Source: Actinomycetota bacterium
GTDB lineage: Bacteria > Actinomycetota > Actinomycetes > Nanopelagicales > Nanopelagicaceae
Direction: 5' to 3'
Assembly: GCA_013205455.1 (NCBI GenBank)
Contig: JABMMO010000131.1
Coordinates: 1 to 15,119 of the forward strand
DNA length: 15,119 bases
The stretch's first letter is position 1. Every line of letters starts with the position of its first letter. The position numbers and the translations under genes are program-made. This document shows positions 6,449 to 14,288 of this stretch, in pieces. The notes beneath the pieces are model-generated. The model was not told the origin of the DNA and did not search any database. It saw nothing but the letters and a program-made list of their open reading frames with translations.

Positions 6449-7021
6449 ATGACCGGGAAATCAAAGTCACCATGGCCGGTCGTTATCACTGATGGAACTT
6501 TAGTTCTAAGGCCACTTAGGTTTCGTGACCGCGGTGTTTGGCTTGCCAGCCGCCGATTTAATCGTGAATGGTTACAACCCTGGGAAGCAACCGCTCCAAT
6601 CAACAAAATAGATTCTGCATTGCCGTCATATTTCGAAATGGTCTTGCACCATAATCGTGAAGGTCGGGCGGAACGGGCGTTGTCACTAGCAATTTGGAGC
6701 GATGCCGAATTTATTGGCCAAATCACTTTAGGCGGAATTGCTTTCGGCGCATATCGCGGTGGCCACATTGGCTATTGGATCGATCAAAGATCGGCTAATA
6801 AAGGATTGACTACAAGAGCAGTAAAAGCTCTCACCAAGTATGGATTTGATGAAATGCAATTACACCGAATCGAGATTAATTTGCGCCCCGAGAATGGCGC
6901 ATCCCGAAAAGTGGCGGAAAAAGCTGGATATAAATTAGAAGGTAATAGAGCTAATTTTTTACATATCGACGGGGATTGGCGTGACCACATAACTTTTGTG
7001 GCAGAGAATCCAAGAATTTAA
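6449..7021 (+). CDS. GNAT acetyltransferase, RimJ/RimL type
   Basis: 190 residues of the GNAT fold, RimJ/RimL branch, which acetylates protein N-termini or other amines from acetyl-CoA. Seen: LRPLRFRDRGVW at the start, the acetyl-CoA loop DQRSANKGLTTRA (112-124) with K118-G119 in the pyrophosphate-binding turn, and N149-GASRKVAEKAGY, the usual fourth family motif. Length is standard. It starts 1 nt after the glp stop without a ribosome-binding site, so translation is probably coupled. The order moeA-like, rimJ, sepX is conserved in Actinobacteria, which suggests a link to division or to modification of a partner protein, but no substrate can be named. Confidence 0.88.
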   Translation: MTGKSKSPWPVVITDGTLVLRPLRFRDRGVWLASRRFNREWLQPWEATAPINKIDSALPSYFEMVLHHNREGRAERALSLAIWSDAEFIGQITLGGIAFGAYRGGHIGYWIDQRSANKGLTTRAVKALTKYGFDEMQLHRIEINLRPENGASRKVAEKAGYKLEGNRANFLHIDGDWRDHITFVAENPRI

Positions 7022-7079
7022 ATTTAAAAAGGTTGGCAAAATTAGGTACGAAATACCCGATTAGTCCGGTTTCCCAGTT

Positions 7080-7085
7080 TATCTT
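7080..7085 (+). promoter_or_regulatory. Possible -10 element of sepX
   Basis: TATCTT followed by 8 nt and the ATG at 7094, with no Shine-Dalgarno sequence. The 72-nt gap after rimJ (7022-7093) leaves room for a separate promoter, but no -35 is evident. sepX may instead be read through from glp-rimJ. Confidence 0.35.
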
Positions 7086-7093
7086 TATCCATC

Positions 7094-7903
7094 ATGGGTT
7101 CCGGTTTAATCTATCTAATCATCGTCGGGATGTGGATTTCCTATTTTCTGCCGAGATGGGTTTCAAACCACGAAGAAGTATCTGGTAAATCTGTTGAACG
7201 ATTTAAAAATAGCATGGCAGCAGTGGCTCATAGTTCTGGAGTTCCAACTGAAGTCGAACTTGCCATGGAAAATGAACACCAACTTTTAATGCGCAGAATT
7301 TCATTTACATCTCTATCAATGCTCCTAATAATTAGTGGAATCCTCGCCGTATTTAAATTGTTATCTCCAATTGCAATCTTGTTACCAATCTCTGGCCTAA
7401 TTTTATTTGTGGTCCATGTACGCCGCCAAATATCTGCACTTAATCACGTGGCTCGCACCCAAAGAATTATTTCTAATAATTCAGATTCACCATCATCAAC
7501 AAATTATGCAGAATTAATAAACAATTCAAAAATTACCGTCGAACGTAGAATTCAAGATACTTCTCAATATGAAATTAGCGATCAATGGATCCCGTTGGCA
7601 GATCGGGTTGAAAAGATTTCACAAGAACTTTCTGGAATAACTTTGCTACCTAAAGGAAGTTCCCAAACCCGGGAAACCTGGGAACCACAGAACGTGCCGC
7701 TCCCAACTTACGTCAGTGCACCTAAAGCAATCACTCCGAAACGTATTATCGATTTAACAATTCCAGGTGCATGGAGCGAAGAGCAAGAAAAATTACGTGC
7801 AGTACTAGATGCAGTAGCACCTACAAGAGATCAAATATTCGATCAAGAACTTGCTGATCAAGCCGCCGAAGCGTTACGTGCGAACCGCGCTGCCAACGAA
7901 TAA
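7094..7903 (+). CDS. sepX: SepX/GlpR-type divisome membrane protein
   Basis: A 269-residue actinobacterial membrane protein. Seen: an N-terminal helix (about 4-20, LIYLIIVGMWISYFLP) followed by RW, a polar stretch, a helical hairpin at about 72-87 and 92-109, then a long soluble C-terminal half with the conserved linear motifs WEPQNVPLPTYVSAPKA (196-212) and IDLTIPGAW (219-227), and a final charged helix. The N-terminus and the PLPTY/PGAW motifs are the ones I associate with the SepX (Streptomyces) / GlpR (Corynebacterium) family, which anchors division proteins at the septum and, in Corynebacterium, receives the MoeA-like Glp. The position behind glp and rimJ supports this. The call rests on motif memory and context, not on an alignment. 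Its 3' end lies 6 nt from the convergent mannosyltransferase. Confidence 0.8.
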   Translation: MGSGLIYLIIVGMWISYFLPRWVSNHEEVSGKSVERFKNSMAAVAHSSGVPTEVELAMENEHQLLMRRISFTSLSMLLIISGILAVFKLLSPIAILLPISGLILFVVHVRRQISALNHVARTQRIISNNSDSPSSTNYAELINNSKITVERRIQDTSQYEISDQWIPLADRVEKISQELSGITLLPKGSSQTRETWEPQNVPLPTYVSAPKAITPKRIIDLTIPGAWSEEQEKLRAVLDAVAPTRDQIFDQELADQAAEALRANRAANE

Positions 7904-7909
7904 AAATAT

Positions 7910-9193
7910 TTAAATCCAGCTGTTAAACCACATTCTGGCGTGCCAATCATCATAAGTAGTAATTGTTGCTACAAATAATGGGAAGAAATAGAGAAAGCAA
8001 AGCGCGATTGCAACATGGAGCGCAATTAAAGCCGTTTTTCTAGCCTTATAAGTCAGAGGATCTTCTAATAGCTTGGCAAAGCAGTAAATGAGAGCCAAAA
8101 TTATAAAGGGTTCAAATACCACTGCATAAAACGAAAATACGGTTCGCTTTTGAAAGAAGAACCAAGGTAAATAACCTGCTGCTACGCCAGCCAATATTAG
8201 CCCAGCTAATTTTTCACGACGGCTAACAAAATATCCAAAAGTTACAAATAACGCAGCAGTGCCGAGCCACCAAAGCAATGGCGTGCCAAGCGCGACAACT
8301 TCTTGGGCACATGATGAACTTCCACAAGTGTTTGGCGATTGGTAATAGAAAGATGTTGGTCGTCCAAGAATTAACCAACTCCACGGGTTTGCTGAATATG
8401 AATGTGCTTCGATTAATCCAGTGTGAAAATTTAACATCTCGGCGTGATAGTGCCAGAGTGAACGTATTGGCGCAGGAATAAATGAAAATAATCCGCCGCG
8501 TTCATCAGCCCATTGCCGATCCCATCCGCGTTTTGAAAAAAACCAACCACTCCATGAAAAAATGTAGATTAGCGAAGGTATAAAAAATAATTGGATAATC
8601 CGTTTTAAGATTTTATTAAAGTTCCTATTTTTAATTTCAAAGAAGAGTGCAATTGCCAACAGCGTTACTAAATAGTAAATACCACTCCATTTTGCGCCAA
8701 TCGCAAGCCCTAACGCAATTCCAGTCCACCAATATTTTTTTCTAATAAAAGTAAAAAACGCTAACAGAACAAAGAACATCAGATAAATATCTAAAAGCGC
8801 GGTCCGAGAGAGCACTAGGTGTAATCCATCTAGCGCCATTAAAGCAGCAGCGCTTGTGGCTAAGAAAATTGAATTGAAAAGCTGCTTTGCAATTAAATAG
8901 ATTAAGGTAATAGAGAGCGTGCCGAGAAGCGCACCCATAAATCGCCAGCCGAATTCATTATCCCCAAATAATTTAATTCCGATCGAAATTATCCATTTTC
9001 CGGTTGGAGGATGCACAATAAATTCTGGCGATGTTTTATCGACTTCGACGCCATACTTCAAATAATCCTTTGCGCCATCAACATAATAAACTTCATCGAA
9101 AACGTATCCTTTTGGCGTTGCGAGATTCCAGAACCGAGTTATCGCAGCAAATAGCGTGATCGTAATTAAGGTGAATCGCTCGCGCACTCGCAT
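7910..9193 (-). CDS. Polyprenyl-phosphate-mannose:protein mannosyltransferase (GT39, PMT)
   Basis: A 427-residue polytopic membrane enzyme of glycosyltransferase family 39. It moves mannose from polyprenyl-phosphate-mannose to Ser/Thr of proteins exported through the Sec pathway. Seen: an N-terminal helix, then YVFDEVYYVDGAK with the catalytic-region D33-E34 on the first outer loop, HPPTGKWI (61-68), many hydrophobic helices, and the family's C-terminal ending (WHARMWFNSWI). It is shorter than the roughly 500-520 residues of mycobacterial and corynebacterial PMT, but both ends of the core are present. The gene is divergent from rsmI, as in M. tuberculosis (Rv1002c/Rv1003). The ATG at 9193 lies 6 nt downstream of TCTAAT and has no Shine-Dalgarno sequence. 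Confidence 0.9.
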   Translation of the reverse strand: MRVRERFTLITITLFAAITRFWNLATPKGYVFDEVYYVDGAKDYLKYGVEVDKTSPEFIVHPPTGKWIISIGIKLFGDNEFGWRFMGALLGTLSITLIYLIAKQLFNSIFLATSAAALMALDGLHLVLSRTALLDIYLMFFVLLAFFTFIRKKYWWTGIALGLAIGAKWSGIYYLVTLLAIALFFEIKNRNFNKILKRIIQLFFIPSLIYIFSWSGWFFSKRGWDRQWADERGGLFSFIPAPIRSLWHYHAEMLNFHTGLIEAHSYSANPWSWLILGRPTSFYYQSPNTCGSSSCAQEVVALGTPLLWWLGTAALFVTFGYFVSRREKLAGLILAGVAAGYLPWFFFQKRTVFSFYAVVFEPFIILALIYCFAKLLEDPLTYKARKTALIALHVAIALCFLYFFPLFVATITTYDDWHARMWFNSWI

Positions 9194-9195
9194 GA

Positions 9196-9201
9196 CACAA
9201 T
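9196..9201 (+). promoter_or_regulatory. Possible -10 element of rsmI (leaderless type)
   Basis: CACAAT followed by 6 nt and the ATG at 9208. It matches the -10 consensus at 4 of 6 positions including the key second A and last T. It overlaps the opposite-strand -10 of the PMT gene by two bases. Confidence 0.35.
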
Positions 9202-9205
9202 TAGA
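9200..9205 (-). promoter_or_regulatory. Possible -10 element of the PMT gene (leaderless type)
   Basis: Minus-strand TCTAAT (5 of 6 consensus bases, though the important second A is C), 6 nt before the ATG at 9193. Confidence 0.35.
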
Positions 9206-9207
9206 GC

Positions 9208-10050
9208 ATGGCGCACCTGATTTTGGCAGCAGTCCCGTTGGGAAATCCTGGAGATGCTTCTAAAAGATTAATCGAAGCGCTACTTTCCGCACGAGTAATT
9301 GCTGCTGAAGATTCCCGAAAACTTTCCCGATTATGTAAAGACTTGGGAATTACTCATACCGCGCGGGTCATTTCATTTTTCGAAGGAAATGAAAGTGAGC
9401 GTGTTGTTGAGTTACTTGAAATATTAAAAAGTGGAATTGATGTTTTAGTAGTTACTGATGCTGGTATGCCGAGCGTAAGCGACCCTGGATATAGGTTGGT
9501 GCGGGTCGCAATTGATAATGAAATAGGTGTAAAAGTTTTGCCGGGACCAAGCGCCGTTCTAACTGCGTTAGCTATTTCCGGACTACCGACGGATCGCTTC
9601 TGTTTTGAAGGCTTTGCACCGCGAACATCTGGTGCTCGAGATACTTGGTTTCAAAAACTTGCGGAAGAAGAGCGAACCATTGTGTTTTTTGAGGCGCCAC
9701 ATCGATTACACGAATCTTTAATTGCAGCAGCAGGTGCGTTAGGTAGTGATCGCGATGCGGTCATTTGTCGAGAACTTACCAAAACTTACGAAGAAATTGT
9801 TCGTGGAAAACTTGACCAATTAATTGTATGGGCTAGTGAAAAAGAAATACTTGGTGAAATAACGCTAGTAATCGCTGGATTTAATCCAAGTAGCCGTGAA
9901 TTTGTCCCAGCTGAGATAATTGCAAAAGTTTTAGCAAAAGAGAGCGCGGGCGAGCTGCGAAAATCCGCAATTCAAGCAGTCGCACAAGAGTTACATCTAC
10001 CTAAGCGCGAAGTTTTTGACCTGATGGTGAAATTTAAAAACGAATCCTGA
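9208..10050 (+). CDS. rsmI: 16S rRNA (cytidine1402-2'-O)-methyltransferase RsmI
   Basis: 280 residues, the usual length. The enzyme 2'-O-methylates C1402 in the decoding centre of 16S rRNA using S-adenosylmethionine. Seen: the tetrapyrrole-methylase-like fold start AHLILAAVPLGNPGDAS, IAAEDSRKLSRL (31-42), TDAGMPSVSDPG (83-94) as the SAM-site region, LPGPSAVLTALAISGLP and FEGFAPR, then FFEAPHRLHESL. It lies divergent from PMT and directly upstream of metG (13 nt), the standard actinobacterial order. Confidence 0.95.
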   Translation: MAHLILAAVPLGNPGDASKRLIEALLSARVIAAEDSRKLSRLCKDLGITHTARVISFFEGNESERVVELLEILKSGIDVLVVTDAGMPSVSDPGYRLVRVAIDNEIGVKVLPGPSAVLTALAISGLPTDRFCFEGFAPRTSGARDTWFQKLAEEERTIVFFEAPHRLHESLIAAAGALGSDRDAVICRELTKTYEEIVRGKLDQLIVWASEKEILGEITLVIAGFNPSSREFVPAEIIAKVLAKESAGELRKSAIQAVAQELHLPKREVFDLMVKFKNES

Positions 10051-10051
10051 T

Positions 10052-10057
10052 TAGAAT
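10052..10057 (+). promoter_or_regulatory. -10 element deciding the metG start (leaderless type)
   Basis: TAGAAT is followed immediately by one ATG (10058) and, after 6 nt, by a second in-frame ATG (10064). The 6-nt spacing equals that at four other genes in the window, which favours 10064 as start. Confidence 0.45.
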
Positions 10058-10063
10058 ATGCAA

Positions 10064-11638
10064 ATGTCCGCCAGTGCTGAAAAGTCGTTCTATTTAACGA
10101 CTCCTATTTATTATGTAAACGATGCGCCACATATCGGACATGCCTACACAACGGTGGCGGGTGATGTACTTACTCGTTGGCATAGACAAAAGGGCGAAAG
10201 CGTCTGGTTCCTAACTGGAACTGATGAGCATGGTCAGAAAGTTATGCGCACTGCCGAAGCCAACAATGTAAAGCCACAAGATTGGTGTGATCGGTTAGTA
10301 AAAGAAGCTTGGATACCAAATTGGAAAGCGCTCCACATCGCAAATGATGATTTCATTAGAACTACCGAAGAACGACATGAAGTTAGAGTGCAACGCTTTC
10401 TACAGGGGCTGATGGAAGCTGGGTTCATTTATGAAGCTAAGTACGAGGGTCCTTATTGCGTAGGTTGTGAGGAATTTAAATTACCTGGTGATTTAATCGA
10501 AGGAAAATGTCCAATTCATTCCAAACCAGTTGAAATGTTAAGCGAAACTAATTGGTTCTTTAAGCTCTCCGCATTTGTAACACCGCTTTTGGAGCGCTAC
10601 AAGAATCATCCTGAAACTTGCGAGCCGACCTCAGCCCGAAACGAAGTAATCGCATTCCTTGAAGGCGGCGTAACTGATTTATCAATATCTCGTTCCACAT
10701 TTGATTGGGGAATTCAAGTTCCTTGGGACAAGTCGCAAGTTGTCTATGTTTGGTTTGATGCGCTATTAAATTACGCAACTGCGGTTGGATTGGGCGATCC
10801 TGCAGATTCAGTTGGCGGAAAACAATTTGCAAAAACTTGGCCCGCAGATGTCCACTTAGTCGGAAAAGATATTCTCCGATTCCACGCCGTAATTTGGCCA
10901 GCGATGTTGATGGCAGCAGGGCTACAACCGCCTAAGAAAGTTTTTGCTCACGGATGGCTTTTAGTAGGTGGCGAAAAAATGAGCAAGAGCAAATTAACTG
11001 GAATAGCGCCAAGTGACATCACTGACCATTTTGGTGTGGATGCATTCCGTTACTACTTCTTACGCGCAATTCCATTTGGCAGTGATGGATCTTTCTCTTG
11101 GGAAGATATGTCAGCTCGATATACCAGCGAATTAGCTAACGATTTTGGCAATCTAGCCTCTCGGTTAGCCGCAATGGTTGAGAAATATTGTGCTGGTGTA
11201 TTGCCGGCAATCGCAAAAGAACCAACACTTGAAGATGCGCTAACTAAAACTGTACTTACTGCAGATAACGCAATTTGTGCGTTAGATTTTCAAAGCGGAA
11301 TTAGCGCCATCTTGGATTTTTGTAAGCGAGTAAATGGTTATGTAACTGAGAAAGAGCCATGGATTTTGGCTAAAGATGATTTGCGCCGTAGCGAGTTAGA
11401 CGCCGTGTTGTATAACACCGCCGAATCGCTACGAGCGCTTGCTGTATTGCTACATCCGATAATGCCAATTTCTACCGAAGCGCTTTGGGTTTCACTCGGC
11501 GCCGAAAGTACGCTTGGAAAATTATCAGAACAAAAAATTGGCGAAGTTTCTAATTGGGGCCAACTAAAACCTGGCACGACAATTTCAAAGGGAGCAATTC
11601 TCTTCCCGCGATTACCAGATGTCGAAACAAATGGCTGA
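10064..11638 (+). CDS. metG: Methionyl-tRNA synthetase
   Basis: 524 residues. This class I synthetase charges methionine onto initiator and elongator tRNA-Met. Seen: the HIGH motif H23-I-G-H26 in YYVNDAPHIGHAY, a single zinc knuckle C132-x2-C135 ... C149-P-I-H152 of the Thermus-type enzyme, KMSKS at 305-309, and an anticodon-binding helical C-terminal domain (ANDFGNLASRLAAMV onward). There is no C-terminal tRNA-binding (EMAP-like) domain, which fits the length. The start at 10064 is preferred to 10058 (two residues longer) because of the upstream -10 spacing. The end overlaps tatD by 20 nt. Confidence 0.95.
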   Translation: MSASAEKSFYLTTPIYYVNDAPHIGHAYTTVAGDVLTRWHRQKGESVWFLTGTDEHGQKVMRTAEANNVKPQDWCDRLVKEAWIPNWKALHIANDDFIRTTEERHEVRVQRFLQGLMEAGFIYEAKYEGPYCVGCEEFKLPGDLIEGKCPIHSKPVEMLSETNWFFKLSAFVTPLLERYKNHPETCEPTSARNEVIAFLEGGVTDLSISRSTFDWGIQVPWDKSQVVYVWFDALLNYATAVGLGDPADSVGGKQFAKTWPADVHLVGKDILRFHAVIWPAMLMAAGLQPPKKVFAHGWLLVGGEKMSKSKLTGIAPSDITDHFGVDAFRYYFLRAIPFGSDGSFSWEDMSARYTSELANDFGNLASRLAAMVEKYCAGVLPAIAKEPTLEDALTKTVLTADNAICALDFQSGISAILDFCKRVNGYVTEKEPWILAKDDLRRSELDAVLYNTAESLRALAVLLHPIMPISTEALWVSLGAESTLGKLSEQKIGEVSNWGQLKPGTTISKGAILFPRLPDVETNG

Positions 11639-12491
11639 CCGGCACAATCGCGATATCAATCGACCATCCGCAAAGCTGCCAGAACCGCTCGGAGTAACTT
11701 GCGTAGATTCACACGCCCATTTGGAATTGATTGATCAAGGTAAATCCGCAACCGATCCAAGTATCGGCGAAGTATTAGCGCTTGCAAAGAGCGTTGGGAT
11801 TGATCGAGTTGTTCAAGTTGGTTATTCAGCGGAGCAATCTAAATGGTCGGTCGAGTGTGCAGAATTTTGGAGCGATACCGTTTTGGCAGCAGTAGCGCTT
11901 CATCCCAACGAAGCACCAGTTATTCCAGATTTAGAAGCCGATTTAAAAATCATCGATGAATTAGCAGGACGAGAACGAGTTCGTGCTATTGGTGAAACTG
12001 GTTTGGACTTCTTTCGGACGCCGCCAGAACTTCGCGATCGGCAGAAATACTCATTTCGCAGACATATCGAGATAGCGAAACGCCATAAAAAAGCGTTGAT
12101 AATTCATGATCGCGATTCCCATCGGGAAGTTTTAGATGTACTAAAAGAAGAAGGCGCTCCGGAATTAACGGTTTTTCACTGCTATTCCGGGGATGCAGAA
12201 ATGGCGCGCGAATGTATCGAGAACGGTTATTACTTATCGTTTGCAGGAACAGTCACTTTCAAAAACGCGCCAGAACTTCGCGAATCTGCAAAATTAGTAC
12301 CCGCAAATTTAATTTTAGTCGAAACCGATTCACCTTTCTTAGCACCGATGCCAAATCGTGGCGCTCTAAATACGCCCGCACAGATTCCAAATACGCTACG
12401 AGCGCTCGCGCGCGAACGAGACCAAGGTCCAGACGAACTCGCTGGAATTATCAGTGCGAATTCCGAACGAGTTTTCGGCGCTTTTCGGTAA
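11619..12491 (+). CDS. tatD: TatD-family metal-dependent hydrolase/DNase
   Basis: Up to 290 residues. A TIM-barrel metallo-hydrolase; relatives act as 3'-5' exonucleases/DNases, and the physiological substrate is uncertain. The metal-site residues are all visible: H32-A-H34 (VDSHAHLE), E126 (GETGLDFF), H163 (IIHDRDS), H187 (FHCYSGD) and D237 (VETDSPFLAP). The start is uncertain: ATG 11619 overlaps metG by 20 nt, and ATG 11631 would be four residues shorter; neither has a Shine-Dalgarno sequence. Residues 1-27 are basic and outside the fold. The TAA stop overlaps the ksgA ATG (TAATG), so translation is coupled. In mycobacteria rpfB lies between these two genes; here it is absent. Confidence 0.93.
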   Translation: MSKQMADRHNRDINRPSAKLPEPLGVTCVDSHAHLELIDQGKSATDPSIGEVLALAKSVGIDRVVQVGYSAEQSKWSVECAEFWSDTVLAAVALHPNEAPVIPDLEADLKIIDELAGRERVRAIGETGLDFFRTPPELRDRQKYSFRRHIEIAKRHKKALIIHDRDSHREVLDVLKEEGAPELTVFHCYSGDAEMARECIENGYYLSFAGTVTFKNAPELRESAKLVPANLILVETDSPFLAPMPNRGALNTPAQIPNTLRALARERDQGPDELAGIISANSERVFGAFR

Positions 12492-13342
12492 TGGCTAATG
12501 AGATCGCGCTACTTGGCGCTACCGAAATTCGTGAAATTGCGAGCAGGTTAGAGCTACGTCCTGCAAAATCTATGGGGCAGAACTTTGTCATTGATGGAAA
12601 TAGTTGTCAGAAAATAGTGCGGGTGGCTGGCGTAACTTCAGATGATTTAGTTCTGGAGATTGGTCCGGGTTTAGGCTCGCTATCGCTTGCGATTTTACAA
12701 GCTGGCGCAAAATTAGTGGCGGTTGAGATTGATAATCGACTCGCTAATGAGTTAGCAAATACTTTACGCTCGCATAATTGCGTTGCTGATACTTTTACCG
12801 TAATAAACAAAGATGCGCTCTCAGTTAATGAACTTGGAGAATTTCCAACAAAATTAGTTGCGAACTTGCCGTATAACATTTCCGTTCCAGTTCTATTACA
12901 TATCTTGGCGAAGTTTCCAAGTATTACCAGCGGGGTAGTAATGGTCCAAACTGAAGTTGCCGAACGATTAGCCGCTAAATCTGGAAGTAAAATATATGGA
13001 ATCCCGAGTGCGAAAGCGGCATGGTGGGCTGATTTATCACTGGGTGGCACAATTTCTCGATCGGTATTTTGGCCAGTTCCAAATGTTGATTCAAGTTTAG
13101 TTAAATTTCATCGCCACCAGCCGTTAGGCAGCGAGGTCGAACGAAACCTAACATTTACAGTAATCGATCAAGCTTTCAGTCAGCGCCGAAAAATGCTCCG
13201 TTCAGTATTAGCAGATCTCTGTGGGGGCAATAGCCAAGCCGAATCAATTCTTAATACAATTGGGATAGACCCAACACTCCGTGGGGAGTCGCTAACAATT
13301 CATGATTTTTTAAAAATTGCTAGCGCTTTGGCAAAGAAATAA
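12491..13342 (+). CDS. rsmA: 16S rRNA (adenine1518/1519-N6)-dimethyltransferase KsgA/RsmA
   Basis: 283 residues. The enzyme dimethylates two adjacent adenines in helix 45 of 16S rRNA late in 30S assembly. Seen: the N-terminus RPAKSMGQNFVID (23-35), the SAM-binding loop EIGPGLGS (56-63), acidic VEID (78-81), the catalytic motif NLPYNIS (125-131), and a C-terminal helical domain with FSQRRKMLRS. The reading frame is open for 93 further codons upstream inside tatD, but only ATG 12491 gives the family N-terminus. It shares one base with the tatD stop. ispE follows after 28 nt. Confidence 0.95.
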   Translation: MANEIALLGATEIREIASRLELRPAKSMGQNFVIDGNSCQKIVRVAGVTSDDLVLEIGPGLGSLSLAILQAGAKLVAVEIDNRLANELANTLRSHNCVADTFTVINKDALSVNELGEFPTKLVANLPYNISVPVLLHILAKFPSITSGVVMVQTEVAERLAAKSGSKIYGIPSAKAAWWADLSLGGTISRSVFWPVPNVDSSLVKFHRHQPLGSEVERNLTFTVIDQAFSQRRKMLRSVLADLCGGNSQAESILNTIGIDPTLRGESLTIHDFLKIASALAKK

Positions 13343-13356
13343 TTCTAGATAACCAA

Positions 13357-13362
13357 TAGGCT
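13357..13362 (+). promoter_or_regulatory. -10 element of ispE (leaderless type)
   Basis: TAGGCT, the same hexamer as at the folate cyclo-ligase gene, followed by 8 nt and the ATG at 13371. No Shine-Dalgarno sequence is present in the 28-nt gap after ksgA. Confidence 0.4.
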
Positions 13363-13370
13363 TTCGTTTC

Positions 13371-14288
13371 ATGAGTGCCGGTGTGGTTGTCAGGGTCCCA
13401 GGAAAAATAAACCTACAACTATCAGTTGGCCCACTTGAAAAAACTGGATTTCATGAAGTAGTGACGGTTTTTCAAGCGGTTTCACTTTTTGATGATGTGA
13501 CTGTAAAGAGCGGAGCACCGGGTTCGGGAATTTCTATAAAAATTTCCGGTGAAAATACCGATCACATTCCAGTTAATGAGAAAAATCTTGCGCATAGAGC
13601 TGTCGAACTTATGGCTAAGAAATATAAAGTTTCATCAGATTTAGCTATCCATCTTAATAAGAATATTCCAGTAGCTGGCGGCATGGCTGGTGGTAGCGCA
13701 AATGCAGCGGGCGTGATTGTTGGGATTGATGCTATATACAACTTAGGTTTAAAACGTGATGATATGGAGAAAGTTGGGCGCGAAATTGGTAGCGATGTAC
13801 CGTTTGCGATTTCTGGTGGGATTGCAATCGGTACTGGCAAAGGCGACCAGATAACGCCAGCGCTCTCTCGCGGTAGTTATCACTGGGTTTTAGCGCTATC
13901 TGCTTCAGGGCTTTCAACCCCAGCTGTCTACAACGAATGCGATCGATTGCGCGAAGGAATGAGCATCATCGCGCCGAGCGTTAGCGAACCGTTAATGCAA
14001 GCACTTCGCTCTGGCGACGCTAAAGAACTGGGTAAAACTCTAAGCAATGATTTACAAGCTGCAGCGTGTTCGCTCCGACCAGCACTTCGATTAATTCTTG
14101 ATGTAGGCATGGATTATGGCGCACTAGGTGGTTTAGTTTCGGGTTCTGGACCAACGGTTGCGTTCTTAGCCGAGGATGAAGAACACTCGCTTGATTTGAT
14201 TGTTGCGTTAAAAACTAGCGGCGTTGTTGGAAATGTTTTGCATGTTGGTGGCCCAGTTCATGGAGCACGAGTAATCGAAACACTTTAG
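13371..14288 (+). CDS. ispE: 4-diphosphocytidyl-2-C-methyl-D-erythritol kinase
   Basis: 305 residues, a GHMP kinase. It phosphorylates CDP-methylerythritol with ATP in the non-mevalonate (MEP) route to isoprenoids, which here also feeds the polyprenyl carrier used by the mannosyltransferase. Seen: PGKINLQLSV with catalytic Lys12 (enzymes usually have PAKINL), GFHEV, the ATP loop PVAGGMAGGSANA (100-112), GSDVPF with catalytic Asp142, and VSGSGPT near the C-terminus. All key residues are present. Its TAG stop abuts the TetR gene's stop on the other strand with no gap. Confidence 0.95.
   Translation: MSAGVVVRVPGKINLQLSVGPLEKTGFHEVVTVFQAVSLFDDVTVKSGAPGSGISIKISGENTDHIPVNEKNLAHRAVELMAKKYKVSSDLAIHLNKNIPVAGGMAGGSANAAGVIVGIDAIYNLGLKRDDMEKVGREIGSDVPFAISGGIAIGTGKGDQITPALSRGSYHWVLALSASGLSTPAVYNECDRLREGMSIIAPSVSEPLMQALRSGDAKELGKTLSNDLQAAACSLRPALRLILDVGMDYGALGGLVSGSGPTVAFLAEDEEHSLDLIVALKTSGVVGNVLHVGGPVHGARVIETL

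Noticed and set aside
7022..7093. Riboswitch or small RNA in the rimJ-sepX gap
   Set aside because: The 72 nt show no stable stem or known riboswitch motif by eye; only a possible -10 is visible.
7904..7909. Bidirectional terminator between sepX and PMT
   Set aside because: Only a short AT-rich palindrome (AAATATTT) is present around 7906-7913; there is no GC-rich stem, so it cannot be called.
12212..12490. 93-codon upstream extension of ksgA inside tatD
   Set aside because: It is rich in Arg/Ser out-of-frame residues and fully overlaps the well-supported tatD frame; ATG 12491 gives the family N-terminus and a TAATG junction.
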